15,959 bases of DNA, taken from NCBI GenBank assembly GCA_002778785.1, contig PEZS01000012.1, positions 1 to 15,959 on the forward strand. The letters run 5' to 3'. The notes below the pieces were generated by a model, which worked only from the letters and a program-made list of their open reading frames with translations, had not been told where the DNA came from and ran no database searches. The translations under genes were made by a program, and so were the position numbers. Below are positions 1 to 5,449 of this stretch, piece after piece. Each line of letters begins with the position of its first letter. Positions within the stretch are counted from its first letter, which is position 1. Origin of the DNA: Bdellovibrionales bacterium CG10_big_fil_rev_8_21_14_0_10_45_34 (GTDB lineage: Bacteria; Bdellovibrionota; Bdellovibrionia; Bdellovibrionales; 1-14-0-10-45-34).

Positions 1-89
1 GTTCTTCCGAATAGCCGAGATTAGAGCAAAAGTTCAGTCAGAGGCGGGGTAATCAAACTCCCACTCCCTCGGTGTCATTTTGCAATGAT

Positions 90-443
90 TCAATACGTTG
101 AGCCCTGTCCGCCATTGCAGGCGACTGAGCCACTTGCGGGCGCCGTTGTTTGTGTTTCGCTCAGACACCATTTTGCCGCGCCACTATCACCGGCTATTGC
201 GACTGTGATTGCCACATCATTTGTTACAACCGCCGAACCTGATGTTAAGTCACTTAATACTAATGAAGCAATTGTTGAATCATCTGTGGGACTTGAACTT
301 CGAAGATCCTTTAGGTTTTCGTCAAGGTATCCACAGCTCGTCACAGCAAAAGGAGCTAATGCAACTGAGATCGGCAACAGACGCGCTCTGAAAGACGCGC
401 CGAAAAGCCCTAAATTTTCGAAAAACGTCCAGAGTTTTGCCAT
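90..443 (-). pseudogene. Truncated lipoprotein gene (N-terminal fragment)
   Basis: The 117-aa product starts with a lipoprotein signal peptide: a long n-region, a hydrophobic stretch LLPISVALAPFAV (about residues 22-34) and a Val-Thr-Ser-Cys lipobox with Cys at about residue 37. A Ser/Thr-rich extracytoplasmic segment follows. Near the C-terminus is AKWCLSETQTTAP followed by a Cys-x-Gly-Gly segment, which I associate with large repetitive surface lipoproteins of Bdellovibrio. Such proteins normally run on for hundreds of residues, but here the frame stops at GGQGSTY and nothing like the continuation is visible in positions 1-89 in any frame. I infer a truncated gene, broken at about position 95. 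No strong ribosome binding site precedes the ATG at 443. It could instead be a genuine short lipoprotein. Confidence 0.5.
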
Positions 444-586
444 GAAGACTCATCGAAACAGTTGATCCTCAGGTTTAGACATTTGATTGGGTACCCTGAC
501 CTAACCGCCGCAAGTGCGAGTTGAAGTGACACTTATCTCAAATTAATCCAGGATCGGGTTGGATGCATTTTTATCGTGGATCAAGA

Positions 587-795
587 CTATAATAACCAGG
601 AGCTGGCGTAATTGTAAGCGCGATTGTCAGGTCCAATCATCTTGTATGGCGTTCCCATCAGACGGTTGCTCACATAGTTTTGTTTTCCAAATCCCCTTCT
701 TGATGGCGGATTGAATTTTCTTCGATTTTGACTTCGTCAAGAAACGAAATCCTGATGCTGGCGACAGTTTCTCTGCTTAAAACTGTATTTTCAGG
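587..795 (-). pseudogene. Possible gene relic with a frameshift
   Basis: On the minus strand the bases from 795 to 670 read as an uninterrupted stretch containing VASIRISFLDEVKIEEN and ending at TGA. A second frame then reads GFGKQNYVSNRLMGTPYKMI and on to a TAG at 587-589. Both stretches have protein-like composition and abut with a frame change, as expected of one gene that has lost its frame. There is no plausible start codon or ribosome binding site, and I recognise no family. Chance open frames remain a real alternative. Confidence 0.22.
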
Positions 796-824
796 CTAGG
801 AATTTCTAAATATCTGAAATTAGA

Positions 825-954
825 TGGTTTTTAAATTCGCAAAATGACACAACTGGTGCGCGAATCGAACAAGTAGACGAACCGCTTGCTACGTTTGTAA
901 TCGAACTGGAAGCCTATCCCGAGGCTAAGCTAATTATTCAGAAATCTGAAATTT
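825..954 (+). pseudogene. Possible C-terminal gene remnant
   Basis: This frame is open from just after an in-frame TAA and encodes about 43 residues, including ATFVIELEAYPEAKLIIQK, before a TAA at 952-954. The amphipathic pattern is protein-like, but there is no ATG, GTG or TTG start near its beginning and no ribosome binding site. It ends two bases before the 957-1013 palindrome. I infer a leftover gene end at best and assign no family. Confidence 0.2.
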
Positions 955-956
955 AA

Positions 957-1013
957 ATGGAGAACATGCTTTGGTGATCAATCCAGTTCGCCAAACGAGA
1001 AGACGTTCTCCAT
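957..1013. repeat. 57-bp imperfect palindrome
   Basis: The outer arms ATGGAGAAC (957-965) and GTTCTCCAT (1005-1013) are perfect reverse complements. Nested inside, TTTGGTGA (970-977) pairs with TCGCCAAA (988-995) with one mismatch. The element could fold as a long two-tier hairpin around a 10-nt loop. No T-tract follows on either strand, so it is not a standard intrinsic terminator. It lies 17 bp before the -35 of the toxin-antitoxin promoter. It may be a regulatory site, a small mobile palindrome or a remnant recombination site. Confidence 0.5.
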
Positions 1014-1029
1014 TAAGCCATCTTAAATC

Positions 1030-1058
1030 TTGTATGTGTCATATATTTATGACATAAT
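1030..1058 (+). promoter_or_regulatory. Toxin-antitoxin promoter with embedded operator palindrome
   Basis: A sigma70-like promoter is visible: TTGTAT (1030-1035), a 17-bp spacer and CATAAT (1053-1058, five of six consensus bases). A perfect palindrome GTCATA-TATT-TATGAC (1038-1053) fills most of the spacer and touches the -10. HTH antitoxins of this type commonly repress their own operon by binding such palindromes, so this is the likely operator. The predicted transcription start (about 1065) falls next to the GTG at 1066, implying a leaderless or nearly leaderless transcript. Confidence 0.55.
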
Positions 1059-1065
1059 TAAATTT

Positions 1066-1386
1066 GTGAAATCGATTCGAATCCACAAAAAAGTAAGCAA
1101 AGAGCTGGAGAAACTCGATTTCTCTATGAAGCGGCGGCTGGCCGAACTCTTCGCCGTCCTGAGTGAGGGTGAGAACCTCGGTATGCCGGTGAGTCGTCCC
1201 ATACCGATCATAGCTCATGGTGTGCATGAGTTGCGTGTTAAAGACCACGCCGGGCAGTATCGGGTCTTTTATTACACTAGGAAGGCAGATGCGATTTTAG
1301 TTTTTCATTTTTTTAAAAAGAAGACTCAAGAAACGCCGTCGCAAGAAATTGAAACCGCAACGGGACGGCTAAAGGAGATGTTATGA
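1066..1386 (+). CDS. HigB/RelE-superfamily toxin (Gp49-like)
   Basis: This is a predicted type II toxin of the RelE/HigB superfamily, phage-derived Gp49-like branch, whose characterised members are ribosome-dependent mRNA endonucleases. Recognisable parts are an N-terminal helix (VSKELEKLDFSMKRRLAELF), the segment HGVHELRVKDHAGQYRVFYY that forms the core sheet with basic residues, and the C-terminal VFHFFKKKTQETPSQEIETA, typical of this family. I chose GTG at 1066 (106 aa). A TTG at 1030 also opens the frame, but it coincides with the predicted -35 and operator, and no ribosome binding site precedes either codon. The gene overlaps its antitoxin by 4 bp (ATGA). Toxin-first order is normal for HigBA-type operons. 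Function rests on family resemblance and pairing, with high confidence in the pair and less in the start. Confidence 0.85.
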   Translation: MKSIRIHKKVSKELEKLDFSMKRRLAELFAVLSEGENLGMPVSRPIPIIAHGVHELRVKDHAGQYRVFYYTRKADAILVFHFFKKKTQETPSQEIETATGRLKEML

Positions 1387-1667
1387 AATCCTATTTTGAA
1401 GCCAAGAATCTAGATGAACTTTGTTCCCTTTTGGGTCTTCCTGAAAGTGAAGCACCAAAACTTCGAATGAGGCTTGATTTGGCGAAGGCCATTCGAAAGA
1501 CGATTGAAAAAAAAGAGCTAACTCATGCGCAAGCTTCTGTGAAAACAGGAATCGGCAGAACCGTTATCACGGCCATCATGAACGGCAACCTTGATAAAAT
1601 TTCAACTGACCGACTGATCGATATTGCGCAGGCTCTTGGCTTGAAACTGCATTTGAAGGTGGCCTAA
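1383..1667 (+). CDS. XRE/HigA-family antitoxin
   Basis: The 94-aa HTH protein has a helix-turn-helix region at about residues 46-90 (LTHAQASVKTGIGRTVITAI onwards, ending IAQALGLKL). It resembles the XRE-type antitoxins that accompany Gp49-like toxins. Its N-terminal 40 residues probably contact the toxin. The ATG overlaps the toxin stop as ATGA and is preceded by AAGGAG (1372-1377) at ideal spacing, so translation is probably coupled. Expected roles are neutralising the toxin by complex formation and repressing the operon at the 1038-1053 palindrome. No terminator is evident after the stop. Confidence 0.87.
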   Translation: MKSYFEAKNLDELCSLLGLPESEAPKLRMRLDLAKAIRKTIEKKELTHAQASVKTGIGRTVITAIMNGNLDKISTDRLIDIAQALGLKLHLKVA

Positions 1668-1797
1668 AAACATTTTCACACTGGCTTCCCATTACCACTG
1701 AACAACTGGTGCCCAGAACTGGACGACTTTCGAACTGCCTGCGTCATCTACTCTCAGAGTGCCGTTGCTTAGGCGCAATATCGAATCCTATCGAATA

Positions 1798-1826
1798 TTG
1801 ACACATTTTACGTCCACCGCTAATCT
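1798..1826 (+). promoter_or_regulatory. Candidate promoter for the 1988 gene
   Basis: A perfect TTGACA (1798-1803) is followed after 17 bp by TAATCT (1821-1826), a weak -10. It would give a leader of about 155 nt. The -35 match is good but the -10 is poor, so this is tentative. Confidence 0.3.
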
Positions 1827-1923
1827 CGTCGCATAGGTTAGGCAGATACCTTGCGCCTGCGCACTAAAGCTTGCACTCGAGCACTGTCATTGAGCTCATC
1901 GTTCTCTAAATCATATTAAACTT

Positions 1924-1942
1924 AACATCGCTCATCGATGTT
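1924..1942. repeat. Hairpin upstream of the 1988 gene
   Basis: AACATCG (1924-1930) and CGATGTT (1936-1942) form a 7-bp stem with a CTCAT loop, followed by two more T. It lies 45 bp before the ATG. It could be an operator, a weak terminator for the toxin-antitoxin transcript, or chance. Confidence 0.3.
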
Positions 1943-1987
1943 TTGGAGCAGGCGACAAAGCGTTAGTGGGCAATATGTGAGGTTTAT

Positions 1988-2641
1988 ATGAAGAAGCCAT
2001 TGGTTTCGCCGTCCTTTCTTAAACAGAAAGCCAGACAACTAAAAAAAGAGAAGTCGCTAAGTCAGCATCAGGCTCTTGAAGAGGCATCAAAGATGCTTGG
2101 GTTTTCGAATTATCGAAACTATCTAAATTTATTGGAGTCCAATGCTCCGAAGCCCAAGCCAGCAACCAAAGAACAGATTGAGGTTTTGAGGTTAGATAAA
2201 GAAGATATTGCTTTAAAAAGAGCCCATTCCTTGATTGCCGAGACTAAAAAATCCAAGACTCAACTACATGAATTGCTAAAAAACCTAAAGGCAGTCGAAA
2301 AATCAGACGCGGACGTTCAGGCAATTTGCGAGAAAAGCACCGCACTTAATAGATACCTTGAGCTGAATTTCTTTAGCGATTTCTTACGAGATGAGGAATG
2401 CGAAATCGAAGACTTTGCTCCTTACCACATAGCAAAGCAGGTCACTTTGAAGAATCTTGCGTTTAGATTTGAAGATGAAGTGCTTTTCGTTGAGGGCGAT
2501 TATGATCTGATACTCGAATTCGCCTTTGATTACGATAAAGATGATAAATCGGATACATTCAAAGATCAGGAAATGTTCGGCTCATTTGAGCTAACAATAG
2601 ATAAAAATTTGGAAATCAACTTCGAGAATCAAGACATTTGA
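1988..2641 (+). CDS. Hypothetical protein with Glyoxalase_8-like N-terminal helices
   Basis: The 217-aa protein is cytoplasmic by appearance, with no signal peptide or membrane span. Residues about 9-50 (LKQKARQLKKEK, SQHQALEEASKMLGFSNY) match the pattern of a small helical domain found at the N-terminus of many plasmid and mobile-element proteins, annotated as Glyoxalase_8 or glyoxalase-superfamily-like (LKxxAKxLxxx...SHxQALExxAxxLGFxxW). A Lys/Glu-rich helical, possibly coiled segment follows at about 55-120. The C-terminal half is acidic and probably beta-rich (VLFVEGDYDLILEFAFDYDK). The start is supported by GTGAGG. It converges on the restriction operon with 23 bp between stops. The function is unknown. 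Confidence 0.75.
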   Translation: MKKPLVSPSFLKQKARQLKKEKSLSQHQALEEASKMLGFSNYRNYLNLLESNAPKPKPATKEQIEVLRLDKEDIALKRAHSLIAETKKSKTQLHELLKNLKAVEKSDADVQAICEKSTALNRYLELNFFSDFLRDEECEIEDFAPYHIAKQVTLKNLAFRFEDEVLFVEGDYDLILEFAFDYDKDDKSDTFKDQEMFGSFELTIDKNLEINFENQDI

Positions 2642-2664
2642 CACAATTGGTAGACGATTTACTG

Positions 2665-3528
2665 TTAGCTAATGATGGTTCCGACCTTGAAAAGGGACGC
2701 GTCCAACGGTGAGCGAGCTTTAGGGTTCAACAAAATCTTTAAGTCTTTTCCTGAGTCCATCATGTCAACTAGATGTCTGGTAGATGTGAATACACCGCTG
2801 ACGGAGGGATTATTCAATAATCCCTCCGTTGAAATTGATGCCTGTTGGCTCTTCTGAATCGACTTCTGCTCAGGAAAGACAACCTCTACATCTTCATTCC
2901 TCTCAACGGTGTCGCCAAGATGAACCGAAACTTTAAAAGCCATTGCTCCGACTCCCAACAGCGCTCGAACAGCTAATGGTGGATACTGGTCAGCAAGGTC
3001 TGAGTCCCGCATTTCTCCCGTATTAATTGCGATGACCACTGCATCTTCAGGAGAAATTATTTTCTGCTCGATATATCTTTCAATTTTTCTCGCTTTGTCT
3101 GCAAAAGCACTGGTTACACGAAGAACCATCTTATCGACAGGAAGTGTTCCAGCTCGCCCAACTGGCGGACGTGTCACCTCGTTATCATTAGTACCGGCTT
3201 TCACGGCAACCGCTTCGATCCAAATTTTCTTACCATCAGGTAAAAGGACGCAAAAGTCTGGTCCTTCACCATTTACTTTGTGACCTTTGAATCCCGCAAC
3301 CTTGTAGAGTACCCACGAAAGATACATCTCCCACCATCGCTGTTGGGGATTTTCAACAGCATCTTGCTGAAAATGAGAATCCCCACAATATTGCCAGTGG
3401 TGCTCAAGAAGTTTAGAGCAATAGTCGCGTACCTCTTGTCGATTATGATGAGACTTATTGAAAGCGTAGACATCATTTTTCCCAGCCTTCTCTTCAAAGA
3501 AGTTATTAGTTCTTTTCCCTTGGCTCAT
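2665..3528 (-). CDS. Putative PD-(D/E)XK-like protein, last gene of the restriction operon
   Basis: The 287-aa product has a central block RWWEMYLSWVLYKVAGFKGH (about 64-83), then GPDF (89-92) and KKIWIEAV (100-107). The spacing of Glu67, Asp91 and Glu105 in helix-beta-beta order is that of a PD-(D/E)XK nuclease core. However, the usual lysine two residues after the second acid is Val107 here, so activity is uncertain; Lys110 is nearby. The segment VLRVTSAFADKARKIERYIE and DAVVIAINTGEM (163-173) complete an alpha/beta fold. I recall this architecture only in uncharacterised proteins. The ATG lies 3 nt after the upstream stop, with AGGA at good spacing, so it is co-translated with the operon. 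A 29-bp palindrome sits inside the 3' third. No terminator is visible downstream. Confidence 0.75.
   Translation of the reverse strand: MSQGKRTNNFFEEKAGKNDVYAFNKSHHNRQEVRDYCSKLLEHHWQYCGDSHFQQDAVENPQQRWWEMYLSWVLYKVAGFKGHKVNGEGPDFCVLLPDGKKIWIEAVAVKAGTNDNEVTRPPVGRAGTLPVDKMVLRVTSAFADKARKIERYIEQKIISPEDAVVIAINTGEMRDSDLADQYPPLAVRALLGVGAMAFKVSVHLGDTVERNEDVEVVFPEQKSIQKSQQASISTEGLLNNPSVSGVFTSTRHLVDMMDSGKDLKILLNPKARSPLDASLFKVGTIIS
2801..2829. repeat. 29-bp perfect palindrome within a coding region
   Basis: Arms ACGGAGGGATTATT (2801-2814) and AATAATCCCTCCGT (2816-2829) are exact reverse complements around a single C. It lies within the PD-(D/E)XK-like gene, where the minus strand encodes STEGLLNNPSV. 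A perfect 14-bp inverted repeat is unlikely by chance in a coding sequence. It would form a strong mRNA hairpin or cruciform. Confidence 0.85.
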
Positions 3529-3531
3529 TCA

Positions 3532-4308
3532 CTAATCCTGTGGTTCATTTTTTAATTGTTCCAAATTTGGCTTTATCGTCCCCAAAATCCTGTGTGCATG
3601 GTAGTAGCCTGCCAAAGTCTTCGAGCGCTCCGTTTCTTCTGGAGCGAACCATGACAGCGCCGAGCGAAATGAAGAGATAAAACAAAGAAAATCGACGGTA
3701 GCCATCGCTTTATAGAAGTTGATGGGTTCGCCATAGTCTTCGTCTGCATACGCCCCATGCAAGATTCCATGGCGGTTGGTATTATCGGTATGTGGATATT
3801 TACTAGATTCAATATAGAGATGCTGATCCGCATACTCTTTGAATGAGTCCATCATCGAAATGATTTCACCGACCGCACCGATTTTATATTTTTTCGCGTC
3901 ATCTCTACAGCTATCCGCTAAGGCAATAAAAATATTCCGAGTGGATACTCTGTCGCATTTTATCGAACGACTCTTCGCTAAGTTGGTCCCGGCGCCTTCT
4001 ATGACTGGCATCAAACCAGTCACGGCAATATGATTCAACCCAAGGAAATGTGCGCGTATCGACTCCGCGATGATCTCTTTATATTCCTTTATGAATGGGA
4101 CAACCGGATAACGACTTACCACCATGGCGGATATATTTTCAGGCGAGTAAATCAGGGATAATAAAGACTCCAACTCTTTCTGCGTGAACGCACCATTAGA
4201 GTCGATAATCTTTTTATACATCATGTTTAAAAAACCCATGGATATAAAGGGAGGGATAAACCAACCGACACTATTAAAAGCTGTCTTAAAATGATTTAAG
4301 TCATGCAT
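3532..4308 (-). CDS. HEPN-like protein with R-x4-H motif
   Basis: The 258-aa, mostly helical protein carries NRHGILHG at residues 178-185. Arg179 and His184 fit the R-x4-6-H signature of HEPN ribonucleases, and the Asn-Arg-His...His-Gly form is common among HEPN-like proteins of defence loci. Ahead of it, AVTGLMPVIEGAGTNLA (about 95-111) resembles the conserved helix of such proteins; after it come DYG (191-193) and a hydrophobic helix ATVDFLCFISSFRSAL. The N-terminal ~90 residues are unassigned. The ATG overlaps the end of the DUF2971 gene by 8 bp, implying coupled translation and possibly a complex. I infer RNA cleavage, perhaps on infection. The motif is seen directly; the activity is not. 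A non-catalytic HEPN scaffold is the alternative. Confidence 0.75.
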   Translation of the reverse strand: MHDLNHFKTAFNSVGWFIPPFISMGFLNMMYKKIIDSNGAFTQKELESLLSLIYSPENISAMVVSRYPVVPFIKEYKEIIAESIRAHFLGLNHIAVTGLMPVIEGAGTNLAKSRSIKCDRVSTRNIFIALADSCRDDAKKYKIGAVGEIISMMDSFKEYADQHLYIESSKYPHTDNTNRHGILHGAYADEDYGEPINFYKAMATVDFLCFISSFRSALSWFAPEETERSKTLAGYYHAHRILGTIKPNLEQLKNEPQD

Positions 4309-5212
4309 ACGGTTTTGGCTTCAACTTGTAGTGGTGAGGGTCAGGTATCATCTCGTAGATTCTAGCTTCCGGATTCCTATTAATCGCGAGATCAACAATC
4401 GAGTCCTTAGTTTCTTTTGGCATCTTGCAACCTAAGTATACAGAAGCCAGCTCGTCGTCATGATATGTGAGGCAGTGGTTTTTCTTACCCTCAAATAAAT
4501 TAACTAATATAGGCATATAGAGTCGGATTTCCTCCTCATACGCCCATTCTAAACTTTTTGTTTTTGTAATTTTCTTTGTGTATTCAGCCAGAATATCTTC
4601 AGTTTTGCGAAACATCGACTTTATCAAAAAGTCTTTATGGGATTCGTATAAGTAAGGTCTGTTGTTGGTGTACTCGACATCTTCAGCCAAAATCAACATT
4701 GAGTCCTTCTCCACATTTGGCGAGAACTCCAACACTGCACCTTGATGCTTTTCTGCGTAATGTGCCCATAAAAGATAATTATCAAACCGCTTAGAAGCAC
4801 AAAATATACCCGATAGCTCGAATGCCGTTTTAATGTGTGCTAAAGTTTCAGCTCCGCTTGCACGCAGACTCTCTTCATCCCAAATTTTTTTGGCAAAAAA
4901 CTCTTTTCTTAAGTTCGCCCTGTATGACTCTGATGCGTTTGAAAGAGCTGACCTAACTGCGACAAATATATCCGATTGCGCACTGCCGTTACCTTCAGGC
5001 AAGACTTCGTCTGAAGTAGACAATGCTATGAATTCATCGAGGTGAGCTTCTAGGTCAAAGGCGTCATAACCAAAAAGAGTCTGGATAGAAATGTCGAAGG
5101 GGTCGTTGAAATATAGAGGAGAGGAGAAAAGAAGAGTTCCGTTTTGCAAGATTGCCGTGGCACCAGCTATATCAACATATTTAAAAAGTTGTTTTTTCGC
5201 TGTTGCCGACAA
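4301..5212 (-). CDS. DUF2971 family protein
   Basis: The 303-aa protein matches the DUF2971 pattern in order: LFKYVDI near the N-terminus, LLFSSPLYFNDPFDIS (27-42), IFCASKRFDNYLLWAHYAEK (136-155) followed by HQGAVLEF, and LEWAYEEEIRLY (221-232). These are the family's conserved blocks and the length is typical. Its biochemical role is not established; members often occur in accessory and defence regions. The start is TTG at 5212, one base after the stop of the 75-aa gene, with GAAGGA upstream. No alternative start keeps the conserved LFKY block. It overlaps the HEPN gene by 8 bp, suggesting the two act together. Its position behind mod-res suggests an accessory defence role, which is inference. 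Confidence 0.85.
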   Translation of the reverse strand: MSATAKKQLFKYVDIAGATAILQNGTLLFSSPLYFNDPFDISIQTLFGYDAFDLEAHLDEFIALSTSDEVLPEGNGSAQSDIFVAVRSALSNASESYRANLRKEFFAKKIWDEESLRASGAETLAHIKTAFELSGIFCASKRFDNYLLWAHYAEKHQGAVLEFSPNVEKDSMLILAEDVEYTNNRPYLYESHKDFLIKSMFRKTEDILAEYTKKITKTKSLEWAYEEEIRLYMPILVNLFEGKKNHCLTYHDDELASVYLGCKMPKETKDSIVDLAINRNPEARIYEMIPDPHHYKLKPKPYA

Positions 5213-5213
5213 A

Positions 5214-5441
5214 TTAAAGGTCCTTCAGGTCAGGATAGTCCTCTAGAACTTCTTGAGGAACTTTAAGTCCACGATTGAGTGCAATCTCAACTGAGCTCTT
5301 GTGCTTAGAGAAATTTCCCGTAACGGTCGAATTGCCTCTGGGCGCTCCGAACTTAGCTTCATACTCAGTCTTGGTCATTTGCCAAGGCTGTTTCTCTATT
5401 TTTTCAGGTGAGCGCTCTTGCTCATTTGTTATGTCATCCAT
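5214..5441 (-). CDS. Small protein with VPxEVLxDYPDL motif
   Basis: The 75-aa hydrophilic protein lies 8 nt after res and 1 nt before the DUF2971 start. An acidic N-terminal tail leads to MTKTEYEAKFG (22-32), then HKSSVEIALNRGLKVPQEVL (47-66) and DYPDL. The pattern His-x3-Val-x2-Ala-Leu-x2-Gly-x-x-Val-Pro-x-Glu-Val-Leu-x-Asp-Tyr-Pro-Asp-Leu recurs in my experience as a terminal module of large phage or plasmid proteins; here it stands alone. AAGGGG precedes the ATG. It may bridge Res and the downstream proteins, be an adaptor, or be the residue of a larger gene. Confidence 0.7.
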   Translation of the reverse strand: MDDITNEQERSPEKIEKQPWQMTKTEYEAKFGAPRGNSTVTGNFSKHKSSVEIALNRGLKVPQEVLEDYPDLKDL

Positions 5442-5449
5442 GTTACCCC

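Larger units (their letters stand above)
466..1029. other. Eroded intergenic region with no intact gene
   Basis: I find no intact gene in these roughly 560 bases. The region contains two stretches that read like decayed coding sequence (minus strand 587-795, plus strand 825-954) and one long imperfect palindrome (957-1013), each listed separately. No tRNA-like cloverleaf or insertion-sequence end was recognised. It separates the broken lipoprotein from the toxin-antitoxin operon. Confidence 0.5.
1668..1987. other. 320-bp intergenic spacer
   Basis: No gene is seen here. It contains a tandem TATCGAAT pair around 1779-1797, a candidate promoter (1798-1826) and a small hairpin (1924-1942) upstream of the next gene. 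GTGAGG just before position 1988 is a plausible ribosome binding site for that gene. Confidence 0.5.

Noticed and set aside
85-465. Plus-strand frame of 126 codons opposite the truncated lipoprotein
   Set aside because: It has no ribosome binding site or recognisable domain. The opposite strand shows a proper signal peptide and lipobox.
1030-1065. TTG at 1030 as the toxin start
   Set aside because: The TTG is itself the predicted -35 box and the next 28 bases carry the operator and -10. No ribosome binding site is present. GTG 1066 gives the usual family length.
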